Assembly (NCBI RefSeq): GCF_017168195.1
Contig: NZ_JADNYL010000001.1
Location: forward strand, 806,001-870,000
Direction of reading: 5' to 3'
From: Thalassotalea sp. G2M2-11
GTDB lineage: Bacteria > Pseudomonadota > Gammaproteobacteria > Enterobacterales > Alteromonadaceae
DNA: 64,000 nucleotides
Part shown: positions 44,640 to 54,465 of the stretch, in pieces
Position numbering within the stretch: the stretch's first letter is position 1
Layout of the letters: each line of letters opens with the position of its first letter
Made by a program: the position numbers and the translations under genes
Notes under the pieces: generated by a model
Seen by the model: the letters and a program-made list of their open reading frames with translations, nothing else
Told to the model about the DNA's origin: nothing
Databases searched by the model: none

Positions 44640-45992
44640 TTAGCCTTGATTTTGTGCAAACGGGTGACGAGTAGTGCCACCTTCATCTAAGTAGCGCATA
44701 ATAATGGCAAAATTTAAGTCTAAATCAGTCTCAAGTTGAATAAAGACTTTGTGACCAGAGCCTTTGGCATCGGTAATGACTTCACCCTTTTTATTCACCA
44801 TATGGGTTAAAGAAAAAGAGATATTGCCATTTGGAGTCATTAATTCTAATTGATCGCCAGTTAAGAATTTATTTTTTACATCTACCTCGATAAGTCCAGA
44901 GCTTTGATCACGACCAATAACTTCACCGACAAATTGTTGGGTGTCACTTTTTGAGTAACCATAGTCATAATTTTGCGTGTCGCTTGGACGGTGACGCTGT
45001 AAAAAACCCTCGGTATAGCCGCGATGCGCTAGGTGCTCTAAGTCTGTGTTGAGTTGCGGGTTAAATGGTTTATCATGCATCGCGTCTAAAATTGCTTGGT
45101 TATATATTTGTGCGGTACGCGCACAATAGTAAAAAGATTTTGTTCGACCTTCAATTTTTAATGAGTGAACCCCCATTTTTACTAACCTTTCTACATGCTC
45201 AACCGCACGCAGATCTTTCGAGTTCATGATGTAGGTGCCGTGCTCATCTTCAAATGCAGGCATATATTCGCCCGGACGACCTTGTTCTTGTAGTAACACA
45301 ACATCATCAATGGGCTTTTCTGGGGTAATAATTTGTGGTTGCTGAGCGATCACATCGCCAGTGTCAGTCTCTTTGGCTTCATGCACGTCATATTTCCATC
45401 GACAAGCATTGGTACAGGTTCCCTGATTGGGATCGCGTTTGTTGATATATCCTGAGAGTAAGCAACGACCAGAGTAGGCCATACATAACGCGCCATGAAC
45501 GAACACTTCTAATTCCATTTCAGGGCACTGAAAACGAATTTCTTCTATTTCATCTAGTGATAGCTCACGCGATAAAATAACACGTTCTACCCCTTGTTGG
45601 TGCCAAAATTTAACGGTTGACCAGTTGACGGCGTTAGCTTGTACTGAAAGGTGAATTGACATATCAGGGAAATGTTCACGTACCATCATGATCAAACCAG
45701 GATCTGACATGATCAATGCATCTGGCTGCATATCGATCACCGGCTTAATGTCTTTTAAAAAGGTTTTTAATTTACTATTGTGCGGGGCAATATTGTTGAC
45801 TAAGTAAAACTTTTTACCCAGTGCATGCGCCTCGTTAATACCTTGTTGGATTGTTTCCAGGTTAAATTCATTATTACGTACACGGAGTGAATACCTCGGC
45901 TGACCTGCATAAACCGCATCTGCTCCATAAGCAAACGCATAACGCATATTTTTTAAACTGCCAGCTGGTGAAAGTAATTCTGGTTTTAACAT
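44640..45992 (-). CDS. trhP: tRNA U34 hydroxylation protein TrhP (YegQ, U32 family)
   Basis: 450-aa U32 'peptidase' family protein. TrhP makes 5-hydroxyuridine at wobble position 34 of tRNAs from prephenate, with Fe-S dependence. The start MLKPELLSPAGSLKNMRYAFAYGADAVYAGQ aligns with E. coli YegQ, so ATG at 45992 is used instead of GTG at 46001. A Cys set (GALCMAYSGRCLLSGY and NQGTCTNACRW) matches the expected cluster ligands. The ferredoxin gene follows immediately. Confidence 0.93.
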   Translation of the reverse strand: MLKPELLSPAGSLKNMRYAFAYGADAVYAGQPRYSLRVRNNEFNLETIQQGINEAHALGKKFYLVNNIAPHNSKLKTFLKDIKPVIDMQPDALIMSDPGLIMMVREHFPDMSIHLSVQANAVNWSTVKFWHQQGVERVILSRELSLDEIEEIRFQCPEMELEVFVHGALCMAYSGRCLLSGYINKRDPNQGTCTNACRWKYDVHEAKETDTGDVIAQQPQIITPEKPIDDVVLLQEQGRPGEYMPAFEDEHGTYIMNSKDLRAVEHVERLVKMGVHSLKIEGRTKSFYYCARTAQIYNQAILDAMHDKPFNPQLNTDLEHLAHRGYTEGFLQRHRPSDTQNYDYGYSKSDTQQFVGEVIGRDQSSGLIEVDVKNKFLTGDQLELMTPNGNISFSLTHMVNKKGEVITDAKGSGHKVFIQLETDLDLNFAIIMRYLDEGGTTRHPFAQNQG

Positions 45993-46224
45993 GGTAAGCA
46001 CTCTAGTAAAAAAGGGCGTGCATTATAAGTAGAACATATCAATCTTTCAATGAAACTTGTGGTTTTGGACGAAACAATTGTTGAAAAAAACAACAAAATT
46101 GATTGATAACAAGCTTGCTTGAAATAAAGATGACAATATTGATGTTTTCTTTAAATAGAATATTCTTTGCTAGGAAATATGTGCTACTTTTAACAATATA
46201 AATACAATGATAAAGAGACACCGT

Positions 46225-47067
46225 ATGGGAACAGAAAATGCGCTATATTCCATTTTGGTTGAAAAAATAAAACAAGAAGCGCTTATTTTACCAACGTTAC
46301 CTGAAGTTGCGCTAAAAGTGCGTGAAGCTGCCGATGACCCTGAAGTCAATCTTGCTCATATGAGTGATATCATTGCTCATGATCCCGCATTATCTATGGG
46401 AGTTTTAAGAGTTGCTAATAGTGCAATGTTAGGACGCAGCGTTAAGGTAGAAACTGTTAATCAGGCAGTGACTCGTATTGGTTTGCGGCAAATTAAGAGT
46501 ATTGCTACAGCGATGGCATTAGAGCAAGTTTTTATTTCTGAAAATGATATTGTTGCTTTGTATCTGAAAAAATCGTGGGCAAAAACCGTGGACGTTTCAT
46601 CGGTGGCTATTGCCTTAATGACTTTTTATTTAAAGGAGAAGAAACATTCTCCCTTGATGTTAGATACGCTGACTTTGGCGGCATTAATTCATAATATCGG
46701 GGTGTTACCCATATTAACGGAAGCTGAAAAACATCCAGATGTGTTTGCCAATCCAACTTTTTTACAACAAGCTATTATCAAGCTTTCCGGAAAAGTTGGT
46801 ATCGAGGTCAGTAAGGCATGGGGCTTATCAGAAGAGTTTAATGATCTGATAGGCTACTGGAGCGATTTAACCTTTTTACCTAAAGAACCTCATTATATCG
46901 ACTTTATTCGAGCGGGTGCTGTTTACCATGGTGTTTTTAAAAATGAGAGTACGCAACAAGTGCTGTTAAAAAGCTATGTGGAGAAAGGTATTTTACCAGC
47001 AATTGATTTTATGTCTTCAGGGGAATTCAAGGAAGTCGCTGCTGATATCAAACAGATGTTTGGTTAG
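46225..47067 (+). CDS. HDOD domain protein
   Basis: 280 aa. An HDOD domain (about 15-215) related to HD hydrolases but without a clear metal-binding HD pair: LPTLPEVALKVREAADDPEVNLAHMSDIIAHDPALSMGVLRVANSA is characteristic. Such proteins act in signalling with cyclic nucleotides or two-component systems. The ATG at 46225 is chosen, as AGAGAC lies before it and the ATG at 46207 has none. Lies alone; no partner regulator. Confidence 0.85.
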   Translation: MGTENALYSILVEKIKQEALILPTLPEVALKVREAADDPEVNLAHMSDIIAHDPALSMGVLRVANSAMLGRSVKVETVNQAVTRIGLRQIKSIATAMALEQVFISENDIVALYLKKSWAKTVDVSSVAIALMTFYLKEKKHSPLMLDTLTLAALIHNIGVLPILTEAEKHPDVFANPTFLQQAIIKLSGKVGIEVSKAWGLSEEFNDLIGYWSDLTFLPKEPHYIDFIRAGAVYHGVFKNESTQQVLLKSYVEKGILPAIDFMSSGEFKEVAADIKQMFG

Positions 47068-47144
47068 CTGATCAAAGATTATAAGCGCTATTAGCTAAGC
47101 TAATAACGCTTATTGATGTTAGTATTTCTGTAATTACAAGATGG

Positions 47145-48065
47145 TTACTCTTCCAAGTAATCACTGGCTTTGACAGAAAACTCAGCTAATAAGTCATTGA
47201 TAAAACGGTTTATTTCACCAGCCATCAAAGCAAAATCAGCATCGAGTCTAGCAACAACATCGTCCTTATCTATGTCTTCATTTTGTTCATGGATCACATC
47301 AAAAAACTTCAAGCGTTTAATGGCAAGATCGTCACATAGAATACATGACAGTGCATCATCCCATTCGAGGCCTAATTTGACAACGAACTTGTCGGCATCT
47401 AAATGCGCTTTTATTTCATCACTATCAAGTTCTTGATTTTTTACTCGAACAACAGCGCCATCATCACCTAACGCATGAAACTCCGCTTCCATACCTAATT
47501 GAAAACTCTCTCCTAGAGTCGTTTCTGTTAACCAATCTGTCATGATTTCATCAGGTGCTTTTTCTGGTGAAACGCTAGTCACAGGTAATGTGCCAAGTAC
47601 TTTACGTAGTAGGGCGAGAAAATCTTCGGCTTTACTTCGGCTACTGGTGTTGATGACAATCAGGTTCTCTTTCGCATTGATGTAGGCGTGAGTGTCAGTG
47701 ACCCGAGAAAAGGCTCTGGGCAATAATTCAAAAATAATATCTTCTTTAAACTGCTCTTTTTCTTTTTTGGTGGCGCTTCGTGATTGCTCCGCTTCAAGTT
47801 GTGCGACTTTTTCTTCAATCATGTCTTTGATCACGGGAGCGGGTAGAATTTTTTCTTCTTTACGAGCACATAACAGGTGATTACCGTTGACCGAATGTAC
47901 TATGGTTTGCCCGTGTTTACCTAACGCATTTACCCAACCAAAATGGGATATCTCAGTGGATCCACAAGGCGTAAAAAGATGCTCGCTCAGGTGTTTTTCT
48001 AAATCTTGTTCGGACCATTCAAATGGACGTGTAAAGGCAAAAAAGTAAAGGTTTTTAAACCACAT
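47145..48065 (-). CDS. rdgC: Recombination-associated protein RdgC
   Basis: 306 aa, normal length. Ring-shaped dimeric DNA-binding protein that restrains RecA. The start MWFKNLYFFAFTRPFEW and the internal GWVNALGKHG match the family. The protein is acidic outside the DNA-binding central hole, as known. ATG at 48065. Single gene. Confidence 0.95.
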   Translation of the reverse strand: MWFKNLYFFAFTRPFEWSEQDLEKHLSEHLFTPCGSTEISHFGWVNALGKHGQTIVHSVNGNHLLCARKEEKILPAPVIKDMIEEKVAQLEAEQSRSATKKEKEQFKEDIIFELLPRAFSRVTDTHAYINAKENLIVINTSSRSKAEDFLALLRKVLGTLPVTSVSPEKAPDEIMTDWLTETTLGESFQLGMEAEFHALGDDGAVVRVKNQELDSDEIKAHLDADKFVVKLGLEWDDALSCILCDDLAIKRLKFFDVIHEQNEDIDKDDVVARLDADFALMAGEINRFINDLLAEFSVKASDYLEE

Positions 48066-48130
48066 TTAGTTATCCTTTGGCCATAACTTACGGCCTATGC
48101 TCAAAAAGGGCAGTTATCTTAATTAAATTT

Positions 48131-49870
48131 TTATCGCATGTCATTAAATGTGATCAGATAACGTAAGCCTTTATGATCAGGAGAGCTTGCTGTGATTTGA
48201 CCATTTAGGGTATCGGTAACTAAGTTATGAATAATATGGGTACCTAAACCAGTACCACCTTTGCCTGCTTTGGTTGTGAAAAACGGGTCAAATAATTTTG
48301 TTAAATTATCTTCTGACATACCAACACCATTATCTCGAAAGTCCAGCGTTACCTCTGAGCCTAAGATTGAGATTTTAATATCTATGGTGCCTTGCTCGAT
48401 ATCAGCGAAACCATGGAGCAGTGAATTGATGATCAAGTTCGTGAGAATTTGAGAAATAGCACCTGCATGACAATACACTTCGATAGTCTCGGGACAATCA
48501 ACATTAATAATGTGTTGAGTCTTTTTAAGTTTAGGTTGTAATGACTGAATGACTTCATTGGTATATTTAGCTAAATTAATCTGCCTGATTTTATCACTGG
48601 TTTGGTCAACAGCAACCTGCTTATAGCTTGAGATCAATTCAGACGCCCGATTTAAATTATTTACCAGCAAGTGGATACTTTGTTTAGCGTTATCTCGAAA
48701 CTCTTCTAGTGAACGTTTAGAGAGCTTATTATTATCGACTTCTTCATTTAATTTTGTGATTAAGTCAGATAAATAAGTGGTTGATGTGATCGCTATGCCA
48801 ATTGGAGTGTTAATTTCATGCGTTACTTCGGCAGAAAGAGTCCCTAAAATGGCCATTTTTTCTGCATCAAGTAAACGAACTTGGGCTCGGTTTAATTCTT
48901 CGATTGAGTTTTTCAGTTCTTGATTGGTATTGACTAAGGTTGTTTCAGTCTGGCTTCGTCTGAGGTTCTCCGCTTTTAATTGTTCTTGTTGTACTAGTAA
49001 TTCACGTTGCTGGCGTTCCATCTTCAACATAGTGGTGCTCAATGATGAGGTTTTCTTCGCCACTTCTTGCTCAAGCATTAAGTTATGTTCATCGAGTTTA
49101 TTGTTAGTAGCAATGATTTCTTCTTGCGCTTTGGCAAGTTTTTCTTTGTTGTATGCCAGCTCGGTTAACAAATTATTATGGGCATTTTGTAAAATACTCA
49201 GTTCATTGTGCTCGGGGATAATGACATCAATTTTAGACGCTTCGGGATCATCCATGTCAAACTGGTTAATTTGCTCCGTTAATTCATTTAACGGATTGGT
49301 GAGTAACTTAGAAAAAGCGATAGAGAATAAAAACACTAATGCGGCTGTTTTGACCATGGCATTACCGATCAGAAAATAAATGCCCACTTCAATACGATCA
49401 AAAATAACTTTGTTACTGGATAACAGCGTGACTGTGCCTACTTTGGTGGTGCGGCCAGAAAATTCAAAAATGAGAGGGAAGTTATAGCCAAATAATCCTT
49501 CAGTTTCAGAATTAAAATTGAAGTAACTTTGCTGCTTTATTTCATTAGAATGCAAATCATCAATATCGCGATCTTCACCTAACTGGGTGATCACTTGGTT
49601 GGTTTCATCTGTCACCTTAATACCTTTGATCATCGGGATAGCTACCAACCCTTCAGCAATATCAATCGCTTGTTGAGTATTTAACTCCCATACAGCTCGA
49701 GTTAAACTACTGCTAAAGGTTTTTTCAAGGGTGAGTAGGTCACTTTTGATAAGGTTTTTAGTGTTGCTATATTCGGCAGCAATTTGCACACAAGTGACCA
49801 GAAAAGTAAGCACGAAATAAAACGATAATACGCGCGTTAGTAGCTTACGAGAGATGCTGGTTACTTTCAT
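48131..49870 (-). CDS. Orphan sensor histidine kinase
   Basis: 579 aa. Transmembrane 1 (about 12-32), periplasmic sensor (about 33-163), transmembrane 2 (about 165-187), a HAMP-like linker, a long coiled coil (about 235-345), then HisKA with His351 in SAEVTHEINTPIG and HATPase with N-box NLIINSLLHG, DNGVGM and FFTTKAGKGGTGLG. Probably phosphorylates an unlinked response regulator; none is adjacent. The H-box type (HEINTPIG) is shared with large hybrid kinases of Alteromonadales. Confidence 0.88.
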   Translation of the reverse strand: MKVTSISRKLLTRVLSFYFVLTFLVTCVQIAAEYSNTKNLIKSDLLTLEKTFSSSLTRAVWELNTQQAIDIAEGLVAIPMIKGIKVTDETNQVITQLGEDRDIDDLHSNEIKQQSYFNFNSETEGLFGYNFPLIFEFSGRTTKVGTVTLLSSNKVIFDRIEVGIYFLIGNAMVKTAALVFLFSIAFSKLLTNPLNELTEQINQFDMDDPEASKIDVIIPEHNELSILQNAHNNLLTELAYNKEKLAKAQEEIIATNNKLDEHNLMLEQEVAKKTSSLSTTMLKMERQQRELLVQQEQLKAENLRRSQTETTLVNTNQELKNSIEELNRAQVRLLDAEKMAILGTLSAEVTHEINTPIGIAITSTTYLSDLITKLNEEVDNNKLSKRSLEEFRDNAKQSIHLLVNNLNRASELISSYKQVAVDQTSDKIRQINLAKYTNEVIQSLQPKLKKTQHIINVDCPETIEVYCHAGAISQILTNLIINSLLHGFADIEQGTIDIKISILGSEVTLDFRDNGVGMSEDNLTKLFDPFFTTKAGKGGTGLGTHIIHNLVTDTLNGQITASSPDHKGLRYLITFNDMR

Positions 49871-50174
49871 GTACTCTTTCTTATTTTATTTACAACCTAA
49901 TTTGATTTTAGCTATTTTATTGAACGTTTAAAGTCTTTTCTTTAATAAACTTGAACTTGTTGGTGAAGTATACGTACAAAATGTGTCTAAATGTATTATC
50001 AGAAACAGGAAGATAAAAATACTGAACGCACACTATGATGTGTGTTGTAGGGTTGATGAGATGTGCTAAGCGGCTGCTCGACTGTTTTTATTTCAGGTGT
50101 ATTTTGTCTCAATTGCCAGTCGAAAGGGGCACACATTAATGCCCCATTTTTTGTGCGATAACTAGCTAAATATT
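49871..50174. other. 304-bp intergenic region
   Basis: Holds the hairpin at 50126-50145 and, near 49880-50000, the likely promoter of the kinase gene. No gene seen. Confidence 0.5.
50126..50145. terminator. Weak terminator of the TonB operon
   Basis: GGGGCA (50126-50131) with TGCCCC (50140-50145). On the minus strand it is followed by TTTC only; on the plus strand by ATTTTTT. Moderate. Confidence 0.5.
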
Positions 50175-51458
50175 CTATTCTCTAGCTAACATTGCTAATT
50201 GTTGACCTTGTTCTCGTTCGACATACTTTGTCCATTGCTTGGCCATTTTTGCGGAAGATGTGATATTTTCAGCTTCTTTAAAAGCCAGTAATGATTCATT
50301 GAATTTTGCTAAGTTGAAATAGGCCATCCCAATAATGAGGTGCAAGTTGCCTGTACGTTCGACACCACCGCGTTTTAATGCGGTATCAGCAGCGTCAATT
50401 GCTAGTTGCCAATGTGCTAAATTTAAGTAAACCTGTGCGAGTTGTGCATCAAATTCGCCATTTTCTGCAATTTCTGCTGCTTTTTTGAGTACAGGTATCG
50501 ATTTAGTGCTTTCTTTTGCGGCAATAAAAGCTTGTGCCTGCATTGCTAGGTGCTTTTCGTTAGCTATGATGGCGCCTGTATCGATGGCTTCTGATAACAG
50601 CATCGCAGCTTTAATGGGAACGTGATGAAGGCGGTAGAGCTGGGCAAGTGAGATAATATCTTGCGGTTTAGAAATAAAGCCATTTTGATAAGCGGTTTCC
50701 ATGACGGAAAGTTGCTTTTCTTGTTCGCCAATTTCGCCATACATGCCTGATAGTTGCAGCCAGTATTCCGGTTTAGAATAGTGATGTACTAATGCTTCCA
50801 TTACTTTAGTTACTTGTTTAGGTTGACCTAGTTCATAGTAATTGGCACGTTGTAAAATCAACCAGTTTTCCTTCGCTAGTTCACTGTTTTCCTCGGCTAT
50901 TTCTATAGCTCGTTCAATAGAGGTAAGTGACTGTTGATATTGTTTATTTTGATAGTAAACCTGAGCGAATAGCACATGTTGATTCGCTGTTAATGGCTCA
51001 GTGTTAATAGCTTGCCATCTGGTTAAATATTCGATCGTTTGCTGATACTGCTCTTGCTGCATTGATAATTGAGCGAGCGAATATAGCGTCGATAATCTCA
51101 GTGATTGAGGGATCGCTTGTTCAGCAACTACCTTGTTAAAATTTGCTATAGCATTGGCTAAATCATCATTAGCATAATGCATAAAACCATAAAAATTCCA
51201 TAACATGGCTCGTTCATACTCGTTTAAGCTGCTGATACGTGCTTTGACACTATCTAATACCGCTAAACCTTCAGCTTTGTTGCCTTCATCGGCAATTTTC
51301 TGGGCGCGAGCAAATTGGGTATACACTCTGTTACGCATCGCGGGAACGCGTACGGATTGCGTTTGTTCTTGTACTTGTGCTAAAGCATGATTGATCACTG
51401 ATGTTGGGGTAACATATCCAAGCACTACAACCAATGTTGTTATCATAAGTTTTTTCAT
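50175..51458 (-). CDS. TPR protein at the end of the TonB operon
   Basis: 427 aa. Signal peptide (about 1-27), then about nine tetratricopeptide-like helical hairpins (ANAIANFNKVVAEQAIPQSLRLSTLYSLAQL, QQSLTSIERAIEIAEEN, ESLLAFKEAENI). Periplasmic protein-interaction scaffold. Last gene of the six-gene operon; homologues sit at the same place in Shewanella-type TonB loci. ATG at 51458 with AAAGGTGA upstream; an in-frame ATG 21 bp earlier lacks a site. Possibly shapes the periplasmic TonB complex; inferred. Confidence 0.8.
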   Translation of the reverse strand: MKKLMITTLVVVLGYVTPTSVINHALAQVQEQTQSVRVPAMRNRVYTQFARAQKIADEGNKAEGLAVLDSVKARISSLNEYERAMLWNFYGFMHYANDDLANAIANFNKVVAEQAIPQSLRLSTLYSLAQLSMQQEQYQQTIEYLTRWQAINTEPLTANQHVLFAQVYYQNKQYQQSLTSIERAIEIAEENSELAKENWLILQRANYYELGQPKQVTKVMEALVHHYSKPEYWLQLSGMYGEIGEQEKQLSVMETAYQNGFISKPQDIISLAQLYRLHHVPIKAAMLLSEAIDTGAIIANEKHLAMQAQAFIAAKESTKSIPVLKKAAEIAENGEFDAQLAQVYLNLAHWQLAIDAADTALKRGGVERTGNLHLIIGMAYFNLAKFNESLLAFKEAENITSSAKMAKQWTKYVEREQGQQLAMLARE

Positions 51459-51471
51459 TGAAATCACCTTT

Positions 51472-52092
51472 CTAGCCATCTATTTCAAACGATATTTTAT
51501 TTTGAACACCTGCAACTTCAGTTGCATTGCCGTCAACGACGCGAGGTTTATATTTAAATTTAAGTGCTGCATCTAAGGCGGCACGATCAAATATCCCTTC
51601 GGGATTCGCTTCGATCACTATTGGATCGCGTACTGAGCCATTGCTGGTCACGGTAAACTCAACAATCACATAACCTTCAATGCCGCGTGATTGTGCGCGT
51701 CTTGGGTAAATCGGCGCTACTTTTACAATAGGGAGATAATCACCATCACTACTGTCTAAACTTAAACCGGATGACAGTTGTGCATCCGTTTGTACATCGG
51801 CACTAAAGTGAGTCGACACCGATTGAATGTCTGGATTGCTCTGTTGCATTTGCGGCTGTAGCATCTGGGGCGGTGGCTCTTTTGGCTTTTGCGGCTTTTG
51901 CGGTTTGCGCTCCTTTTTCACCACTTGTTCATCTTTTTTCAGTCGAATAAAGTCAAGCACATTACCTCTTGGGGGATCACTTAGTGCGTTATTTCCCCCT
52001 GTGATCAAGGTTTGCATGCTCCACAGCAGTAAAAATGTGACAACTATCGCTAAGATAAAACCTGCTGAGTAACGTTTAATATTACCTAGCAT
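51472..52092 (-). CDS. tonB: Energy transducer TonB
   Basis: 206 aa. N-terminal transmembrane anchor (about 7-28), a short Lys/Pro-rich periplasmic linker (KKERKPQKPQKPKEPPPQ, about 58-75), and the C-terminal TonB domain (about 120-205, YPRRAQSRGIEGYVIVEFTV and FDRAALDAALKFKYKPRV). It transmits membrane potential to outer-membrane receptors. The short linker is of the TonB2 kind. ATG at 52092 is favoured: AAGAGG lies 10 bp before it but only 1 bp before the GTG at 52101 that would overlap exbD. Confidence 0.92.
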   Translation of the reverse strand: MLGNIKRYSAGFILAIVVTFLLLWSMQTLITGGNNALSDPPRGNVLDFIRLKKDEQVVKKERKPQKPQKPKEPPPQMLQPQMQQSNPDIQSVSTHFSADVQTDAQLSSGLSLDSSDGDYLPIVKVAPIYPRRAQSRGIEGYVIVEFTVTSNGSVRDPIVIEANPEGIFDRAALDAALKFKYKPRVVDGNATEVAGVQNKISFEIDG

Positions 52093-52097
52093 CAGGA

Positions 52098-52511
52098 TCA
52101 CGCCTCTTGCGCTGCAATGGAAACATCAAAAACACCTGCAGCTCTTGCTGAGTCCATGACTTTGATTAACACATCAGTGGTCGCTTTTTGATCCGCTTGA
52201 ATCACCACTGTACCTTGTGGATTTTCAGCCTTTAAACGCTCAATATTCGCTTGTACTGCCCGTACATCAATACGGCGTTTGTTGATCCAAATTTCACCTT
52301 TATCACTAATTGCCACTAAAATATTGGCTCGCTCTTTCTTAACCGCGGTTGCGGCTTCTGGCCGGTTAACTTCAATGCCTGCTTCTTTGACGAATGAGGC
52401 AGTAACAATAAAGAAAATCAATAAGATAAATACTACATCCAGCATTGGCGTCATATTAATTTCTTCTTGTTCTTCCTGCTCTTGTAAAATTTTTGTAAGT
52501 TGTGAACGCAT
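52098..52511 (-). CDS. exbD: Biopolymer transport protein ExbD
   Basis: 137 aa. Single transmembrane helix (about 22-42) holding the essential Asp in NMTPMLDVVFILLIFFIV, followed by a periplasmic domain. Forms the proton channel of the TonB motor with ExbB. 25 bp after the ExbB gene; overlaps the start region of tonB. Confidence 0.94.
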   Translation of the reverse strand: MRSQLTKILQEQEEQEEINMTPMLDVVFILLIFFIVTASFVKEAGIEVNRPEAATAVKKERANILVAISDKGEIWINKRRIDVRAVQANIERLKAENPQGTVVIQADQKATTDVLIKVMDSARAAGVFDVSIAAQEA

Positions 52512-52536
52512 CTTTTTATACCTTTGATCTTTTACC

Positions 52537-53064
52537 TTAGTGAGCCATTAATAAGCTGTCTTCCATTTGCTCAGTGCGGCGTTTAGTTTTACGCTGTAAC
52601 CAAGTGACGACAAATACCCCTGATAATGAGCCGACCATGCCAGCCATGGTGGGGATAGTGGCTTTGGAGACACCCGATGCCATAGAACGGGCATTGCCGC
52701 TACCTGAAATTGCCATAACATCGAACACTTCAATCATGCCGGTGACTGTGCCGAGTAAACCTAAGAGCGGACATAACACCACCAAGGTTTGAATAATTGC
52801 CACATTTTTATTAAGCATTTCAGTGATTCTTGCAACGTAGGCTGACTTCACTTGCTCAGCATTCCATGAGCTTCTATCACTTCTTTGTTGCCAACGATTG
52901 ATCATGGTGTTTCTAACTTGGTAATAGCTGCTGAGAAAGAAGAACAAACGTTCAAAGATAAACAGCCACATGATTGCAATGACAACGGCAATGACGGTCA
53001 AAACCTGACCGCCAGTGTCAAGAAATTCACGAATGCTGTTCATCATTTCGATGAAGACAACCAT
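52537..53064 (-). CDS. exbB: ExbB/TolQ/MotA-type proton channel protein
   Basis: 175 aa, three transmembrane helices (about 18-38, 90-112, 125-150). The IIQTLVVLCPLLGLLGTVTGMIEVFDVM segment and MASGVSKATIPTMAGMVGSLSGVF are the MotA/TolQ/ExbB core. A smaller ExbB in addition to the larger TtpC-like protein upstream, the usual arrangement in TonB2-type loci. AAGGAG lies 8 bp before the ATG; the gap to the upstream gene is 3 bp. Confidence 0.93.
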   Translation of the reverse strand: MVVFIEMMNSIREFLDTGGQVLTVIAVVIAIMWLFIFERLFFFLSSYYQVRNTMINRWQQRSDRSSWNAEQVKSAYVARITEMLNKNVAIIQTLVVLCPLLGLLGTVTGMIEVFDVMAISGSGNARSMASGVSKATIPTMAGMVGSLSGVFVVTWLQRKTKRRTEQMEDSLLMAH

Positions 53065-53067
53065 GAG

Positions 53068-54435
53068 TTATGCTCCTTTCTCCGCGCGCTCGGCCCTTTC
53101 AGCAATAATGCCGGCACTTTGCTGCTGCAAAATATTAATAATGCCGCGACTGCGTGTATTTAACATGGTTGATAAAAATACCATTGGAATGGCGACCACT
53201 AAGCCAAGGACTGTTGTCACTAATGCTTGCGAAATACCACCGGCCATTAACTTTGGATCGCCAGTGCCAAATAAGGTGATTGCCTGGAAGGTGTTGATCA
53301 TGCCAACAACTGTACCTAATAGACCAATCAGTGGTGCAACTACCGAGATGATTTTGATAATGGTTAAGCGGCTGGTTAACCGAGGGACTTCTGCAAGAAT
53401 ACGCTCTGAAAGTTTTAGCTCCAGTGTTTCAGTATCTGCACTGGCGTTTTCATCTTTGACCTGCATGACTCGACCTAAGGGGTTATCTTGAGCGGCGGTA
53501 TCACTTTTTAATTGTCTGTTGACTTTACTACCGATTAAAAACAGCGTGATAAAGCGCTCTATAGCAATCAATAAGCCAATTGCGCCCAGTGCTAAGATGA
53601 CATAACCGACAGGACCTCCTTGATCAATCCGTTCTTCGGTATTAGGCGCTTGAACCAGTAAACCTAAAATGGAACCACCGGTTGGATCTAAGGCAAATTG
53701 AACCGCTTCATTTGTCGCCGTTGTTAATTGCTGCGCACTTGCCAGATAACGACTAGCAGGTTGGCGGATAAGTTCAGCCACTGAGCCTGTTTCATCAACA
53801 TACTCAAGATATTTACCCTGTGAAACTAAATTAAATCCACCGATGCGAATGACTTCCTGATCTGCTTTACTGCCATCAGCCGCCACTACCTCCCGGGTGA
53901 ACTTATGTACTTTGCCACTTTGTGTCATTTCGCGTTGTAATTCAAACCAAAGGCGCTCGATTTCTTCAATTGATGCTAACTTTGATGTTGATGCCATGCT
54001 TTGGGCAAATTCATTTAAAAATTGGCCACGATTTGGGAGCTGAGCTGAGATAACCGAGGTTTGAAATTTGCTTTGTGTGTCGCCCGCAACTTGCTGTAAC
54101 ACACCAAAGAGTTCCTTTAACTCGCCCATTCGTTGATTTAATGCATCGGCTTTGTTGGCGATATTGATCTCATTGAATTGGAATGTTTCTTCTAAATCGT
54201 TAGATAACTCTACCGCTTGATCGCGCAAGTTTTTTGCTTGGGCTAGTAAACGTTCTTGTTGATCTTGTTTCGCTAAAAAGACCGCTTCGCGTTGACGATT
54301 TTGTTCACTTTGCGCTATTTGACCTTGCTCCAGTTGGGTCAGTAATTCATCTAAGCTTTTTGCTTGCTGTGCACTTGCGTTGAATGCGAATGGCAACACG
54401 CACAGTAGTGATACATTTTTCAATAATTTTTTCAT
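53068..54435 (-). CDS. TtpC-like large ExbB-family protein
   Basis: 455 aa. Signal peptide (about 1-22), a periplasmic coiled coil (about 25-120) and middle domain, then a C-terminal MotA/TolQ/ExbB channel domain (about 265-440, three helices, VAPLIGLLGTVVGMINTFQAITLFGTGDP and MAGGISQALVTTVLGLVVAIPMVF). Matches TtpC, which in Vibrio is essential for TonB2 activity. ATG at 54435 has AAAGG upstream and begins the signal peptide. The N-terminal region may reach across the periplasm to the DUF3450 protein. Confidence 0.9.
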   Translation of the reverse strand: MKKLLKNVSLLCVLPFAFNASAQQAKSLDELLTQLEQGQIAQSEQNRQREAVFLAKQDQQERLLAQAKNLRDQAVELSNDLEETFQFNEINIANKADALNQRMGELKELFGVLQQVAGDTQSKFQTSVISAQLPNRGQFLNEFAQSMASTSKLASIEEIERLWFELQREMTQSGKVHKFTREVVAADGSKADQEVIRIGGFNLVSQGKYLEYVDETGSVAELIRQPASRYLASAQQLTTATNEAVQFALDPTGGSILGLLVQAPNTEERIDQGGPVGYVILALGAIGLLIAIERFITLFLIGSKVNRQLKSDTAAQDNPLGRVMQVKDENASADTETLELKLSERILAEVPRLTSRLTIIKIISVVAPLIGLLGTVVGMINTFQAITLFGTGDPKLMAGGISQALVTTVLGLVVAIPMVFLSTMLNTRSRGIINILQQQSAGIIAERAERAEKGA

Positions 54436-54465
54436 TGTAAAACCTTTAGTTAGCTTGTTTGCCAA

